DNA of 45,107 bases from assembly GCF_027620315.1 (NCBI RefSeq), contig NZ_JAPNNL010000040.1, positions 1 to 45,107 on the forward strand. The letters run 5' to 3'. The notes under the pieces are model-generated. The model searched no databases. It was not told the origin of the DNA and saw nothing but the letters and a program-made list of their open reading frames with translations. Shown piece after piece: positions 33,260 through 41,546 of this stretch (the stretch's first letter is position 1; each line of letters starts with the position of its first letter). Source of the stretch: Nonomuraea corallina (lineage in GTDB: Bacteria; Actinomycetota; Actinomycetes; Streptosporangiales; Streptosporangiaceae). A program made the position numbers and the translations under genes.

Positions 33260-33895
33260 ATGAGAATCAACAGGACCACGCAACTGCTCGCCGCGGCGGC
33301 GCTCGGCGTCGCGCTCGCGGGCGTCGGCGTGGCCGGTCCCGCGGCGGCGGACGACGACCCCGAGCAGGGCATCGACGTCACGGTGACGATCGAGCCCGGC
33401 ACCACTACGGGCCAGGTGTCCATGACCGTCGCCGACAACGGCGGCGTGTCCCTTCAGGAGGACGGCTCCAACGCCGCCGCCCGCCAGTTCGTCGGCACCC
33501 TGCCGACGGTCACGGTGACCGACACCCGCCGGCCCGAGGAGATCCCTGCCGGTGACTTCTGGGCGGTTGTCGGCCAGGCCGGCGAGTTCACCGCGACGAG
33601 CGGCTCCACGCCGCCCATCGGCTCGCAGTACCTGGGCTGGCGGCCGCGCCTGCTGACCGACTCCTCCTCCGGGGCTGTGGAGGCCGGTGAGCCCGTCTCC
33701 AGCGTCATCTCCGACGGCTCGGGAGCGCCGGCCGTCGGTCTGCAGGGCCAGGAACTGCTGGTGTCGACGGCGAACTCCGCCGACGAGATCGGCACCTGGC
33801 AGGTCAACGCCGACCTCGCGCTGCGCACCCCCGCCGACGTCGCCGCCGGCGAGTACCACTCGACCCTCACGCTTTCCCTGTTCAACCAGTCCTGA
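33260..33895 (+). CDS. Secreted WxL-like surface protein
   Basis: A 211-aa exported protein. The signal peptide (MRINRTTQLLAAAALGVALA) ends near PAAA-DDD. The mature part is a beta-rich domain with low Cys and high Ser/Thr/Asp. The C-terminal segment WQVNADLALRTPADVAAGEY followed by HSTLTLSLF resembles the final strands of WxL cell-wall-binding domains (LxxPxxxxAGxYxGxLTxTL). A true WxL tryptophan motif pair is not evident, so this is family-level inference, supported by the DUF916-like protein encoded next. RBS AAGGGAG is 7 nt before ATG 33260. A strong hairpin follows the gene and may set its level above that of the downstream genes. Confidence 0.75.
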   Translation: MRINRTTQLLAAAALGVALAGVGVAGPAAADDDPEQGIDVTVTIEPGTTTGQVSMTVADNGGVSLQEDGSNAAARQFVGTLPTVTVTDTRRPEEIPAGDFWAVVGQAGEFTATSGSTPPIGSQYLGWRPRLLTDSSSGAVEAGEPVSSVISDGSGAPAVGLQGQELLVSTANSADEIGTWQVNADLALRTPADVAAGEYHSTLTLSLFNQS

Positions 33896-33961
33896 ACGCC
33901 GACCGGTACGGAACGTTCACCTGGTCCTGAACCGGAGGCACGACGCCATCGTCCGCTCCGG

Positions 33962-34001
33962 CCGTCCGGGGCCCGCGCCCACCCGGCGCGGCCCCGGACG
34001 G
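33962..34001 (+). terminator. Intercistronic hairpin (attenuator) in the WxL-like cluster
   Basis: CCGTCCGGGGCC (33962-33973) and GGCCCCGGACGG (33990-34001) pair perfectly over 12 bp. The inner bases extend the stem with one bulge (CGCGCC/GGCGCG). It lies 66 nt after the first gene and 24 nt before the next start, so it can partly terminate or stabilise the upstream message. Confidence 0.65.
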
Positions 34002-34025
34002 CCACGACGCGACTGGAGACCACTG

Positions 34026-35051
34026 TTGACCGCAAGCCCATCCCGAGGCGTCCTCGCCCGCCTCGCCGTCCTCCCCGCTCTCGGCGTCGCGCTGCTGGCC
34101 GCCATGGTGGCGTTCGCCACCCCGTCCGGCGCCGACACCACCTGGTCGGTCGTGCCGGCCGACGCCGACGGTCCCGACGGCCGCAGCGTCATCGACCTCG
34201 AACTCGCCGGCGGCCAGCAGGTCGTCGAGCACGTGGCGGTCATCAACCGCTCCACCGAGCCGGTGGACTTCGCGATCGACGCCAACGACGGCTACCTGAC
34301 CTCCAAGGGCTATTTCGACATGCGGCCCTCCGACGCCGAGCCCGCCGACGGCGGCGCCTGGATCACGGTCCCCGAGAGGGTGACCATCGCCGCCGGGGCC
34401 ACGTCCGTCGTTCCCGTGACGGTGTCGATCCCCCGGAACGCGACGCCGGGGGACCACCCCGCGGGCGTGACCGCGTCCCTGGAGACCGTCTCCGGCCAGG
34501 TACGGGTCCAGAACCGGGTGGGCGTCCGCCTGAACATCCGCGTCACCGGCGACTACGTGGCCAAGGTCGCCGTGACCGGCGTGCGGGCCGAGTACGTGGG
34601 ATCGTGGAACCCGTTCGCCGCCGGATCCGTCGAAGTGACCTACACCGTGGCCAACGAGGGCAACGTCCGGCTGGTCACGGACAACCAGGTGCTGACGTCC
34701 ACGCTCGTGGGGGAGAGCGACTGGAACGACCCGTCCGCGGCCAGGGCCAGGGAGCTCATGCCGGGCGGCAGCCGCACGTTCACCGCCCGGGTGCCCGGCG
34801 CGTGGCCACTGGGACCCATCGGCACGACCGTCATGGCGCTCCCCTCGCCCGCGGGCGAGCCGCTTCCCGGCGCCGCCGCCCAGCGGTCGGCGGTCGGCGC
34901 CACGGTGTGGGCGCTGCCCTGGCCGCAGCTCGGCTTCCTCGCCCTCCTCGTCCTCGCCTTCTTCGCGATCCGGCTGAACGCCGCCAGGCGCCGCCGACGC
35001 ATCGAGAAGCTGATCGCGCTCGCTCGCCAGGAAGCGTCCCAGGAGGCATGA
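34026..35051 (+). CDS. DUF916/WxLIP-like membrane-anchored surface protein
   Basis: A 341-aa protein exported by a signal sequence (LARLAVLPALGVALLAAMVA, cleavage near SGA-DTT). Residues about 38-150 match the WxL-interacting-protein peptidoglycan-binding domain (formerly DUF916): TWSVVPADADGPDGRSVID, QQVVEHVAVINRSTEPVDF and an IAAGATSVVPVTVSIPRNA strand. A second Ig-like domain follows (VEVTYTVANEGNVRLV). A single C-terminal helix (LGFLALLVLAFFAIRL) with a basic tail anchors it. A TTG start at 34026 with GGAGA upstream is the best fit. The stop overlaps the next ATG (ATGA). It may present the WxL-like protein at the wall. Confidence 0.8.
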   Translation: MTASPSRGVLARLAVLPALGVALLAAMVAFATPSGADTTWSVVPADADGPDGRSVIDLELAGGQQVVEHVAVINRSTEPVDFAIDANDGYLTSKGYFDMRPSDAEPADGGAWITVPERVTIAAGATSVVPVTVSIPRNATPGDHPAGVTASLETVSGQVRVQNRVGVRLNIRVTGDYVAKVAVTGVRAEYVGSWNPFAAGSVEVTYTVANEGNVRLVTDNQVLTSTLVGESDWNDPSAARARELMPGGSRTFTARVPGAWPLGPIGTTVMALPSPAGEPLPGAAAQRSAVGATVWALPWPQLGFLALLVLAFFAIRLNAARRRRRIEKLIALARQEASQEA

Positions 35052-35755
35052 GCGCCCCCGGCAACCGCCCCCAGAAGGTGGCCACCATCAACCGACCCAG
35101 GCAGCCGGCCTCGGCCCGGCCCGCGGCGCGGGGCCGCGTGCTCGCCCTCGCGTCCGCGTTCGCGCTCGGCGCGCTCGTCGCCGGCGGCGTGGTGTTCGGC
35201 GTGACCCGGCCGAGCTCGGTCGAGCAGGCGGCCGACCGCCTCCGCGCCGAGTCCGCGCTGCGCGACCGGACACAGATCAGGACCCTGACGGAGCTGGCCC
35301 GCGGCACGCGCACCCGGCTCGTCCCCGTGCTCGACGGGCTCGCCCTGGCCCTGCCCGGCGACGGCGCCGCGGGACCTGTCGCGGTGATCGCCGCCGACGA
35401 CGAGAAGTGGCGGCAGGCCGCCGCCGCGGCCGTCCAGGGCTTCGCCGACCCGCCGTCCGGCGAGACCGCCACCAACGTGGCGCGGTCGAGTCTCGCCTCC
35501 GCCGTGCGGCAGTTCGCCACGGCCGTCGACACCTACACGATGGCGCGGGACCTCACAGGACCGGCCCGCGCCACCGCCCTCGACCTGGCCGCACGGCAAC
35601 GCGCCGACGCGCTCTTCACCTGGTCGATCGGGGCCACCGCCCTCGACGCCGTGAACATCGACGCCGGCTACGGCCACCAGCACGTGTTCCTGCCCACATC
35701 ACCCGGCGAAGGGGCGCTCACCCCCGACACCGAACCCGAGGGGAGTCACCAGTGA
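35048..35755 (+). CDS. Single-pass membrane protein of unknown function (WxL-like cluster)
   Basis: A 235-aa protein, family not recognised. After a basic, Pro-rich cytoplasmic stretch, one membrane helix (VLALASAFALGALVAGGVVF, about 31-50) leaves the rest outside. The external part is helical and Ala-rich, ending with WSIGATALDAVNIDAGYGHQ and an acidic Pro/Glu tail. ATG 35048 overlaps the preceding stop and has AGGAGG upstream. Its own stop overlaps the next start (GTGA), so the three genes are translationally coupled. It could be a scaffold or sensor for the surface proteins. Confidence 0.75.
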   Translation: MSAPGNRPQKVATINRPRQPASARPAARGRVLALASAFALGALVAGGVVFGVTRPSSVEQAADRLRAESALRDRTQIRTLTELARGTRTRLVPVLDGLALALPGDGAAGPVAVIAADDEKWRQAAAAAVQGFADPPSGETATNVARSSLASAVRQFATAVDTYTMARDLTGPARATALDLAARQRADALFTWSIGATALDAVNIDAGYGHQHVFLPTSPGEGALTPDTEPEGSHQ

Positions 35756-36348
35756 AAAAGGCCCTGGCATACGTCCTCACTGTCCTGCTGGCCGGGCTTG
35801 CGCTGATGCTCGGGGCACCGCCCGCTGCGGCCCACGGCGGGCCGATCAAGCTGGAGGTGACAGGAGACGGCGCCGACAACGTCAACGTGCTGGTGACGTA
35901 CAAGAAGGACGGCCATCCCGTCACGGAGATCGTCGCGGCGACGCTGAAGGCGACCTCGGCCGACGGCCGGTCCTTCGGGCCGGTGCCGCTCAGATCGGCG
36001 CCCGAGGGCCAGAACCTCTACCACTCCGCCGAGCCGCTGCCGAGCGGGGAGTGGCGGGTCACCGTGACCGCGACCGAACCGTCCAAGGCGAAGGCGACGG
36101 TGCGGGTGAAGGCGGGCGTGGTCGCCGCCACACCCGCCGCTGTGGCCCTGCCCGATCCGGACCGGCCGACGAGCCAGGCGACGGCCCACGCACGGAACGG
36201 GGCCGCCGCGGCGACGACCGCGGGGGACGACGGCGGCGCGACGGGGACGCCCCTCAAGATCGGCGTCATCGTCCTCGCGGCGCTGGCCGCCGTCGCGGCC
36301 TGGATCGTCTTCGCTCGGCGCCACACCCGCGCGGGCGCTGGACGCTGA
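35752..36348 (+). CDS. Secreted Ig-like/CopC-YtkA-like membrane-anchored protein
   Basis: A 198-aa protein. A signal peptide (KKALAYVLTVLLAGLALMLG) ends near AAA-HGG, so the mature N-terminus may be His, as in copper-binding CopC proteins. One Ig-like domain follows: IKLEVTGDGADNVNVLVTYK, LYHSAEPLPSGEWRVTVTAT. A Thr/Ala-rich linker leads to a C-terminal helix (IGVIVLAALAAVAAWIVF) and a short basic tail. The resemblance to YtkA/CopC folds is weak. GTG 35752 overlaps the previous stop. Last gene of the four-gene cluster; the 408 nt that follow hold no supported gene. Confidence 0.75.
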   Translation: MKKALAYVLTVLLAGLALMLGAPPAAAHGGPIKLEVTGDGADNVNVLVTYKKDGHPVTEIVAATLKATSADGRSFGPVPLRSAPEGQNLYHSAEPLPSGEWRVTVTATEPSKAKATVRVKAGVVAATPAAVALPDPDRPTSQATAHARNGAAAATTAGDDGGATGTPLKIGVIVLAALAAVAAWIVFARRHTRAGAGR

Positions 36349-36697
36349 CGGTTGCCGAAGGCCGACGAGTCGAGCCCGCTTTCTCATTCAGGGCTTCGAA
36401 AGGGTGGAATTCGGCCTCGTGGTTTCCTGGGAGCCTTGCCGTGAAATTTTCAATATGTTCCCGGACTGAACGACGCGGTACGTGCCAGCAAAACAGCATG
36501 GGGAGCACCGCCCGTCACCTCAGAAGAGCGAGCCGCGCCTTGACGGGACCCGCATGCCTCGTATTTGCTCCGTCGCACCACCACCACCCATCGGCAGGAA
36601 CGGGCGCGGCAAAGCGATGTGAACGATGACCCGGTTCTTCCGCCATGCCCTTCAATCACGCCAGTTCCGCACGGATGAGAGGACTGATTCCACTCAT
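36349..36697. other. Intergenic region upstream of the esterase, no gene seen
   Basis: No reading frame with start, RBS and sensible composition was found. A possible promoter is TTGACG (36540-36545), 16 nt, TATTTG (36562-36567). Base composition is more mixed than in the flanking genes. Confidence 0.5.
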
Positions 36698-36709
36698 GTT
36701 AACGCTAAC
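36698..36709 (+). promoter_or_regulatory. LacI-type operator-like site before the esterase
   Basis: GTTAACGCTAAC is a 10/12 palindrome with a central CG, the pattern of LacI-family operators that control polysaccharide-degradation genes. It lies 47 nt upstream of ATG 36757 and fits sugar-responsive control of a carbohydrate-binding esterase. Confidence 0.55.
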
Positions 36710-36756
36710 TGACGCCTGGCGCCGGCCCTCGCGGCGGTGCCACAGGCAGGTGAGTG

Positions 36757-38595
36757 ATGATGCGGCGTAAATCCGTCCTCGTCGCTGTCATCGCGGCGGT
36801 ACTCCTCGCGGTGGCCACCGGTGGTACGGCGCTGGGCAGCAGCGCAACCACGTCCCGCGCGGCGAGCGCCGCCGCCCCGACGGCAGGATGCGGCAAGACC
36901 CCGACACTCAGAAGCGGCACGCATTCGATCCAGAGCGGCGGCCAGACACGCTCCTTCATCCTGAGAATTCCCGACAACTACACCAACACCAACCCCTACC
37001 GGTTGATCTTCGGGTTCCACTGGCTCAACGGCACCGCCAACGACGTCGACTCGGGCGGGAGCAGCGGATTCACCTGGTCCTACTACGGGCTCAGGCAACT
37101 GGCGAACAACACTGCGATCTTCGTCGCCCCCCAGGGGCTGAACAACGGCTGGGCGAACTCCGGAGGGCGGGACCTGACCTTCGTCGACGACATGATCAGG
37201 CTGATCGAAGCAGACCTGTGCGTCGACACCACACAGCGGTTCGCCGGAGGCTTCAGCTACGGCGGCGGCATGAGTTACGCCCTGGCCTGCGCCCGGGCGA
37301 CGGTCTTCCGCGCGGTCGCGGTCTACTCCGGCGCACAGCTCAGCGGATGCAGCGGCGGCACCCAGCCCATCGCCTACATCGGGCTCCACGGCCTCAGGGA
37401 CAACGTACTCAACATCTCGCAGGGCCGGTCGCTGCGCGACACGTTCGTCCGGAACAACGGATGCACTCCCCAGAATCCGCCCGAACCGGCACAGGGCAGC
37501 CTGACGCACGTCGTCACCGCCTACTCGGGATGCCGATCCGGATACCCGGTCGTGTGGGCGGCGTTCGACGGGGGTCACACCCCTGGTCCGGTGGACGGGT
37601 CCACCGCCGAGGACGGCGCACGTACGTGGACCAAGGCGGTGGTATGGAACTTCTTCAACCAGTTCCAGAGCACGAACGACACCACTCCGCCGACCTCTCC
37701 GGGCACTCCCGCCGTCTCCAACGTGACCGCCACCAGCGCCACCCTGACCTGGACGGCATCCACCGACCAGGGCGGCTCCGGCCTGGCGGGTTACAACGTC
37801 TACCGGGAGCAGGGCGCCACCGACCCGCAGCTCGGCCAGTCCGCCACCAACTCGATCACCCTGACCGGGCTGACCGCCGGCACCCAGTACCAGGTGTACG
37901 TACGAGCACGCGACGGCGCGGGCAACCTGTCGGCCGACTCCGCGTCGGCCACGTTCACCACGACCTCCACCGGCGGCGACACCACGCCACCCACCGCCCC
38001 GGGCGGGCTGGCGGCCTCCGGCACCACCGCCAACGGGACCACTCTGTCCTGGGCCGCGTCCACCGACGACGTGGGGGTCGCCGGCTACGACATCCTGCGC
38101 GCACCCGGTGCCACCGGCGGCGCCTTCGCCCAGGTCGGCACGTCGGCCACGACCTCGTACAGCGACACGGGCCTGAACCCGAGCACCACCTACCGCTACC
38201 AGGTCCGCGCGCGGGACGCCGCCGGCAACCTCTCGCCGGTGTCCGACACCGTCCAGGTCACCACCAGCGGCACCACCACCGGAACCTGCTCGGCGACGCC
38301 GACCGTGCAGTCCCAGTGGGGTGGCGGATACGTGATCCAGCCGCTGACCGTCACCAACACCAGCACCTCGACGATCACCAGCTGGACGGTCACGTTCACG
38401 CTCCCGGCCGGACACACGCTGACCGGCTCGTGGAACGCCACCGTCACCACCAACGGGCAGACCGTCACGGCCAGGAGCGTCAGCCACAACGGCACGCTCG
38501 CCCCGGGAGCCGGCACCACCAGCTTCGGCTTCCAGGCCAGCCGCCCCAGCGGCGACACGACCCTGCCCTCCGGATACACCTGCACCGGCGCGTGA
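36757..38595 (+). CDS. Secreted CE1-type esterase with two FN3 domains and a CBM2
   Basis: A 612-aa exported enzyme. Signal peptide about 1-40, then an alpha/beta-hydrolase domain (43-305) of the polyhydroxybutyrate depolymerase/feruloyl esterase (CE1, LpqC-like) type. Its nucleophile is Ser167 in AGGFSYGGGMSY, a late Asp is in the DNV segment, and His is in FDGGHTPGP. Fibronectin III repeats (about 310-400 and 408-498, each starting TTPPT.PG) link to a C-terminal CBM2 (about 505-612, paired Cys, GGGYVIQPLTVTNTSTSTIT). The CBM2 targets it to cellulose or xylan, so ferulate release from plant cell wall is the likely role. ATG 36757 follows AGGTGAG; GTG 36754 and ATG 36760 are close alternatives. 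Confidence 0.9.
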   Translation: MMRRKSVLVAVIAAVLLAVATGGTALGSSATTSRAASAAAPTAGCGKTPTLRSGTHSIQSGGQTRSFILRIPDNYTNTNPYRLIFGFHWLNGTANDVDSGGSSGFTWSYYGLRQLANNTAIFVAPQGLNNGWANSGGRDLTFVDDMIRLIEADLCVDTTQRFAGGFSYGGGMSYALACARATVFRAVAVYSGAQLSGCSGGTQPIAYIGLHGLRDNVLNISQGRSLRDTFVRNNGCTPQNPPEPAQGSLTHVVTAYSGCRSGYPVVWAAFDGGHTPGPVDGSTAEDGARTWTKAVVWNFFNQFQSTNDTTPPTSPGTPAVSNVTATSATLTWTASTDQGGSGLAGYNVYREQGATDPQLGQSATNSITLTGLTAGTQYQVYVRARDGAGNLSADSASATFTTTSTGGDTTPPTAPGGLAASGTTANGTTLSWAASTDDVGVAGYDILRAPGATGGAFAQVGTSATTSYSDTGLNPSTTYRYQVRARDAAGNLSPVSDTVQVTTSGTTTGTCSATPTVQSQWGGGYVIQPLTVTNTSTSTITSWTVTFTLPAGHTLTGSWNATVTTNGQTVTARSVSHNGTLAPGAGTTSFGFQASRPSGDTTLPSGYTCTGA

Positions 38596-38610
38596 CCTCG
38601 CGACCGGATA

Positions 38611-38649
38611 GCGGCCCAGCCATCGGCGAACGTATCGGGGCTGGGCCGC
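38611..38649 (+). terminator. Terminator hairpin 1 after the esterase
   Basis: GCGGCCCAGCC (38611-38621) and GGCTGGGCCGC (38639-38649) are perfect 11-bp arms with a 17-nt loop, 15 nt beyond the stop. Confidence 0.65.
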
Positions 38650-38702
38650 ACCCGTCGCGACGTTCAGCGCGCCGACCTCGGCGCGGTATCCGCGCCCGCA
38701 CG

Positions 38703-38741
38703 CCATAAGGCCGCCCGCGGTGGAAGCGGACGGCCTTATGG
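38703..38741. terminator. Bidirectional terminator hairpin 2
   Basis: CCATAAGGCCG (38703-38713) and CGGCCTTATGG (38731-38741) are perfect 11-bp arms. The inner bases can pair further. It lies 13 nt from the stop of the convergent gene at 38755, so it can serve both directions. Confidence 0.75.
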
Positions 38742-38754
38742 GAGGCAGGAGCCC

Positions 38755-39240
38755 TCAGCTGTAGGAGTAGGACTGCGCGCTGCAGCCGGTGATGTAGGGC
38801 CCGGGGTAGACCTGCTGGGTGGAGCAGCCCCAGGTGGCGGTCAGGGTCGTGGCCGAGGAGGGAATGCTGATCGCCGGTCCGTTGGTCCAGCCGACCTGGT
38901 CATACTGGTGACCGCCACTGCAGATGGCCGACACGCTCACCGAGGTGCTGCCGCCGGGCAGGCTGATCGTGAACGACCACGTGTGGTTCGCCGGGTTCGC
39001 GACCATCGAGCTGAGAGGCATCGCCACGCCGTACGAAGGAGGCGCGGAGCCGACCGAGACGTACGAGGCGTACCAGTCGCGGGTGTCGCCGGAGTAGTTG
39101 ACGTTGAGGCAGTCCACCGTGGCGTTGAGCGTCAGAGTTGAGGCGGCGGCGGGCTGCTGCATGGTCACGACCATCGCGGCGGTGGTGGTCAGCATCGCGC
39201 CGACCGCCAGTGCCCGGCGGATCAGGTTGCCAGCGATCAT
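38755..39240 (-). CDS. Small secreted Cys-containing protein, function unknown
   Basis: A 161-aa exported protein, not recognised. The signal peptide runs to about AAA-STL (ALAVGAMLTTTAAMVVTMQQ). The mature part is Ser/Thr/Tyr-rich and beta-like. It has four Cys (VDCLNVNYSG, SAICSGG, TWGCSTQ, TGCSAQ) that could make two disulphides, and ends SAQSYSYS. ATG 39240 has AAAGGGA upstream. The length and composition resemble extracellular beta-sandwich proteins. It is convergent with the esterase; shared regulation is not shown. Confidence 0.75.
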   Translation of the reverse strand: MIAGNLIRRALAVGAMLTTTAAMVVTMQQPAAASTLTLNATVDCLNVNYSGDTRDWYASYVSVGSAPPSYGVAMPLSSMVANPANHTWSFTISLPGGSTSVSVSAICSGGHQYDQVGWTNGPAISIPSSATTLTATWGCSTQQVYPGPYITGCSAQSYSYS

Positions 39241-39669
39241 GGGGTCCCTTTCTTCGCGCCATTGACTGTGGAGATTTCGCCGGTGCCGGGGGCAGGTACG
39301 GGTGATGGCGATCGGCGTGGCGGCCACACGCTGGGAGAAGCCGCGCGCCCGAGACGCCGCGGGATATGCCTTCTCGAGGGGAGGATCACACAATGGGCGC
39401 GGACTGGACAGCCTCACACAAAGGACCGCTCTCCGAAACAAGCGGCGAATCGCGGTTTCCGTACGGCCCGTAAAGGGGGACGATCTCGCCCCACGGATCT
39501 ACAGCCTGGTCGCAGACCATGTGACGCCATGCGAGGTGACGGTCGTACCCGCATCATCACAGTCGGCCGCGCGGCGGCGTTCGTGAAACTTTCCACACGG
39601 GGACGCCGGACGGCGAGCACTACAGCCACTGACGCGGCCGCTATGTCGAGCGGCTGCGGCAGGCGTCCT
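39241..39669. other. Intergenic region, no supported gene
   Basis: Frames here lack an RBS and typical composition. It includes the RBS and promoter region of the small secreted gene at its left end. Nothing else was recognised. Confidence 0.5.
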
Positions 39670-39724
39670 GATCCGGCCGACGACGCCGGGGAAGCGACGG
39701 CCACGGGCGCGCGTGGGCCGGATC
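39670..39724 (-). terminator. Terminator-like long hairpin after the alpha/beta hydrolase
   Basis: GATCCGGCC (39670-39678) and GGCCGGATC (39716-39724) pair perfectly. The 37-nt interior can form a further GC stem. It begins 7 nt past the hydrolase stop at 39732. Confidence 0.5.
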
Positions 39725-39731
39725 AGAGCAG

Positions 39732-41141
39732 TCACGGGATCGGGGTGGCGCCGGCCCGCGCGACGGCCTCGGCGTGGTCGGCGGGCAGGAGGTGGCCGGC
39801 GGCCAGGGCCCGGTCGGCGGCCCGGGTGAAGGCAGTCACGTAGTCCTGCCGCGTGGGATAGAGCTGGAGCAACCGGGCGCTGCTCAACGGGACGGTGGAG
39901 CCGAGCAGCAGGCACGCGCCCGTGATCTCGCCGCCGCTGTTGGTCGGCCCGTAGGCGGCCAGCGGCGCGTCCAGGTCGGGCAGCCGCACGCCGCCGAGCG
40001 CGTTGCCGTCGCCGTCGCGCCGGATGGTGCCGAGCAGCAGGCTGATCTGCGGCCCCGCGGGTGGCGCGCCCAGCCCGCGCACCCACCGGTCGAGGTGGTG
40101 GTAGGCGGCGTTGGACGCGTACCGCCAGGTCATGGCGTTGACCGGCCGGTCACAGGAGATGGGGCGCCCGTCGTTGATGGCGCGGTCGCGCGCGTTCTGG
40201 GCGTTGTACTGGGCCAGTCCGTACGCGTCGGCGTGCGCGGTGCCGGCGACCTCCCATGTCCGGACGAGGGCGCCGTCGGGCTGCCGGGCGTCGGCGAACG
40301 TCCTGACGTCGGTCTCGGACTCGACCTGGAAGACGGGGACGGCGGTGTCGGCGCGGATCCGGGCGGTGAGGGGCAGGGCGATGACCCCGTCCCCGATGGG
40401 CGCGGCGCCGGCGCCCCGTCCATGGATGAGGAACCCGTCATAGGCGGGGATGATCGGCTGGATCGCGTTGGCGAAGGTGGCCAGGCGTCCGGCGGACTGC
40501 GAGTGGCCCGCGGCCAGGACCTTCGCGGGCGCGCCCGTCCCCAGCAGCGCCGGCGCGTGCGCCCGCACCGCCTCGGCGGCCTGCGCGAAGATCGAGTACG
40601 ACAGCGCGTCCGAGGCCAGCGAAACCTGCGCGTAGCGGCCGGGGTCGAGGCTCCTGAGCTTATCGGCGCCGACCTTCTGTGCGGTGACGCCGACGTAGGC
40701 GTAACCGGCGCGGGTGTACAGCTCGTGCGACTGCGACCACTCCACGCCGATGTCCACCCCGAAGCTGACGTTCAGCCACTCCACGACGACGGTGCCGTTG
40801 AACCTGGCCGGATCGGCGGGTCGCTCGACGAGCAGCCGGGTGGTGTACGCCTGGACGGTGCCGCTGCGGCGGGCACCCCACTGGCCGTTGGTGTACCAGA
40901 TGCCGGTCTTCTGGAAGGTGTCGGCGTTTCCGCTCATGAGGAACTCGCGCTCCTCGTACCCGCGGGCGGCGAGGTCGGTCACGGTGGCCCCGACGATTCT
41001 GCCCTGGCCCGCGCCGGCCGGGATCGCGGCGACGCTGACCGCCGCCGCGTCCGCCCGTGTGGGGGCGGCGGGCAGCAGGAGGACCGCCGCCCCCACGATG
41101 GCCACGGCCCGCGAGAAGCCGTGGCGAAGTCGCTCGAACAT
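39732..41141 (-). CDS. Secreted alpha/beta hydrolase domain protein
   Basis: A 469-aa exported protein of the alpha/beta-hydrolase-domain family (Abhydrolase_10 type). The signal peptide is FSRAVAIVGAAVLLLPAAPT. The family block GTVVVEWLNVSFGVDIGVEW is followed by the nucleophile elbow AAGHSQSAGRLATFANAI (Ser in GHSQS). A C-terminal Asp/His pair probably lies in QVESETDVRT and VAGTAHADAYGL. The strong RBS AAGGAGG fixes ATG 41141; an upstream frame extension is not needed. Likely a secreted esterase or amidase; substrate unknown. No operon partner. Confidence 0.85.
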   Translation of the reverse strand: MFERLRHGFSRAVAIVGAAVLLLPAAPTRADAAAVSVAAIPAGAGQGRIVGATVTDLAARGYEEREFLMSGNADTFQKTGIWYTNGQWGARRSGTVQAYTTRLLVERPADPARFNGTVVVEWLNVSFGVDIGVEWSQSHELYTRAGYAYVGVTAQKVGADKLRSLDPGRYAQVSLASDALSYSIFAQAAEAVRAHAPALLGTGAPAKVLAAGHSQSAGRLATFANAIQPIIPAYDGFLIHGRGAGAAPIGDGVIALPLTARIRADTAVPVFQVESETDVRTFADARQPDGALVRTWEVAGTAHADAYGLAQYNAQNARDRAINDGRPISCDRPVNAMTWRYASNAAYHHLDRWVRGLGAPPAGPQISLLLGTIRRDGDGNALGGVRLPDLDAPLAAYGPTNSGGEITGACLLLGSTVPLSSARLLQLYPTRQDYVTAFTRAADRALAAGHLLPADHAEAVARAGATPIP

Positions 41142-41465
41142 GCTGGATCTCCTCCTTGGAGGGTAGCGGCGGGGAACAGACGCCAGTCTCCACCGGGGGC
41201 CGCCCCCAGGCATCGGGGAAATCACCAGTGCCAGTGTCAATCCCCTCGAAGCGTAGAGACGGTCCTATGCCACAGCGGCCCTCAGCGGGGCCGTTGACCC
41301 TTGCCTCTTCCCGATCATCGAAATCCCACAACGGGGCACATGGAGAGGCACTCAAAGCGTTCTATGGTCCTATCGCCTTCTCGATTATGACCCCCTCAAC
41401 ACTGTTACCAAGGTCAGCGACAGCCCATTCTGGGTAAAGATAGTGAATTGAGAACTCACAGGTGA

Positions 41466-41508
41466 ATCGCTGGGTTGCCGGGACGGTCGGCCTCGGCAAC
41501 CCAGCGAT
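41466..41508. terminator. Orphan 15-bp hairpin between divergent genes
   Basis: ATCGCTGGGTTGCCG (41466-41480) and CGGCAACCCAGCGAT (41494-41508) pair perfectly with a 13-nt loop. It is terminator-like, but both flanking genes point away from it (41141 minus, 41547 plus), so no present gene ends here. The rest of 41142-41546 shows no gene. Confidence 0.7.
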
Positions 41509-41546
41509 CCCATAGGATTCGACATCTCAGTACGAGGACGGATATC

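Noticed and set aside
36888..38708. 606-codon plus-strand frame overlapping the esterase
   Set aside because: Arg/His-rich out-of-frame shadow; the esterase frame has signal peptide, catalytic motif, FN3 and CBM2.
39262..39843. 193-codon plus-strand frame near 39.5 kb
   Set aside because: No RBS or family resemblance, Arg-rich, and it runs antisense into the hydrolase gene.
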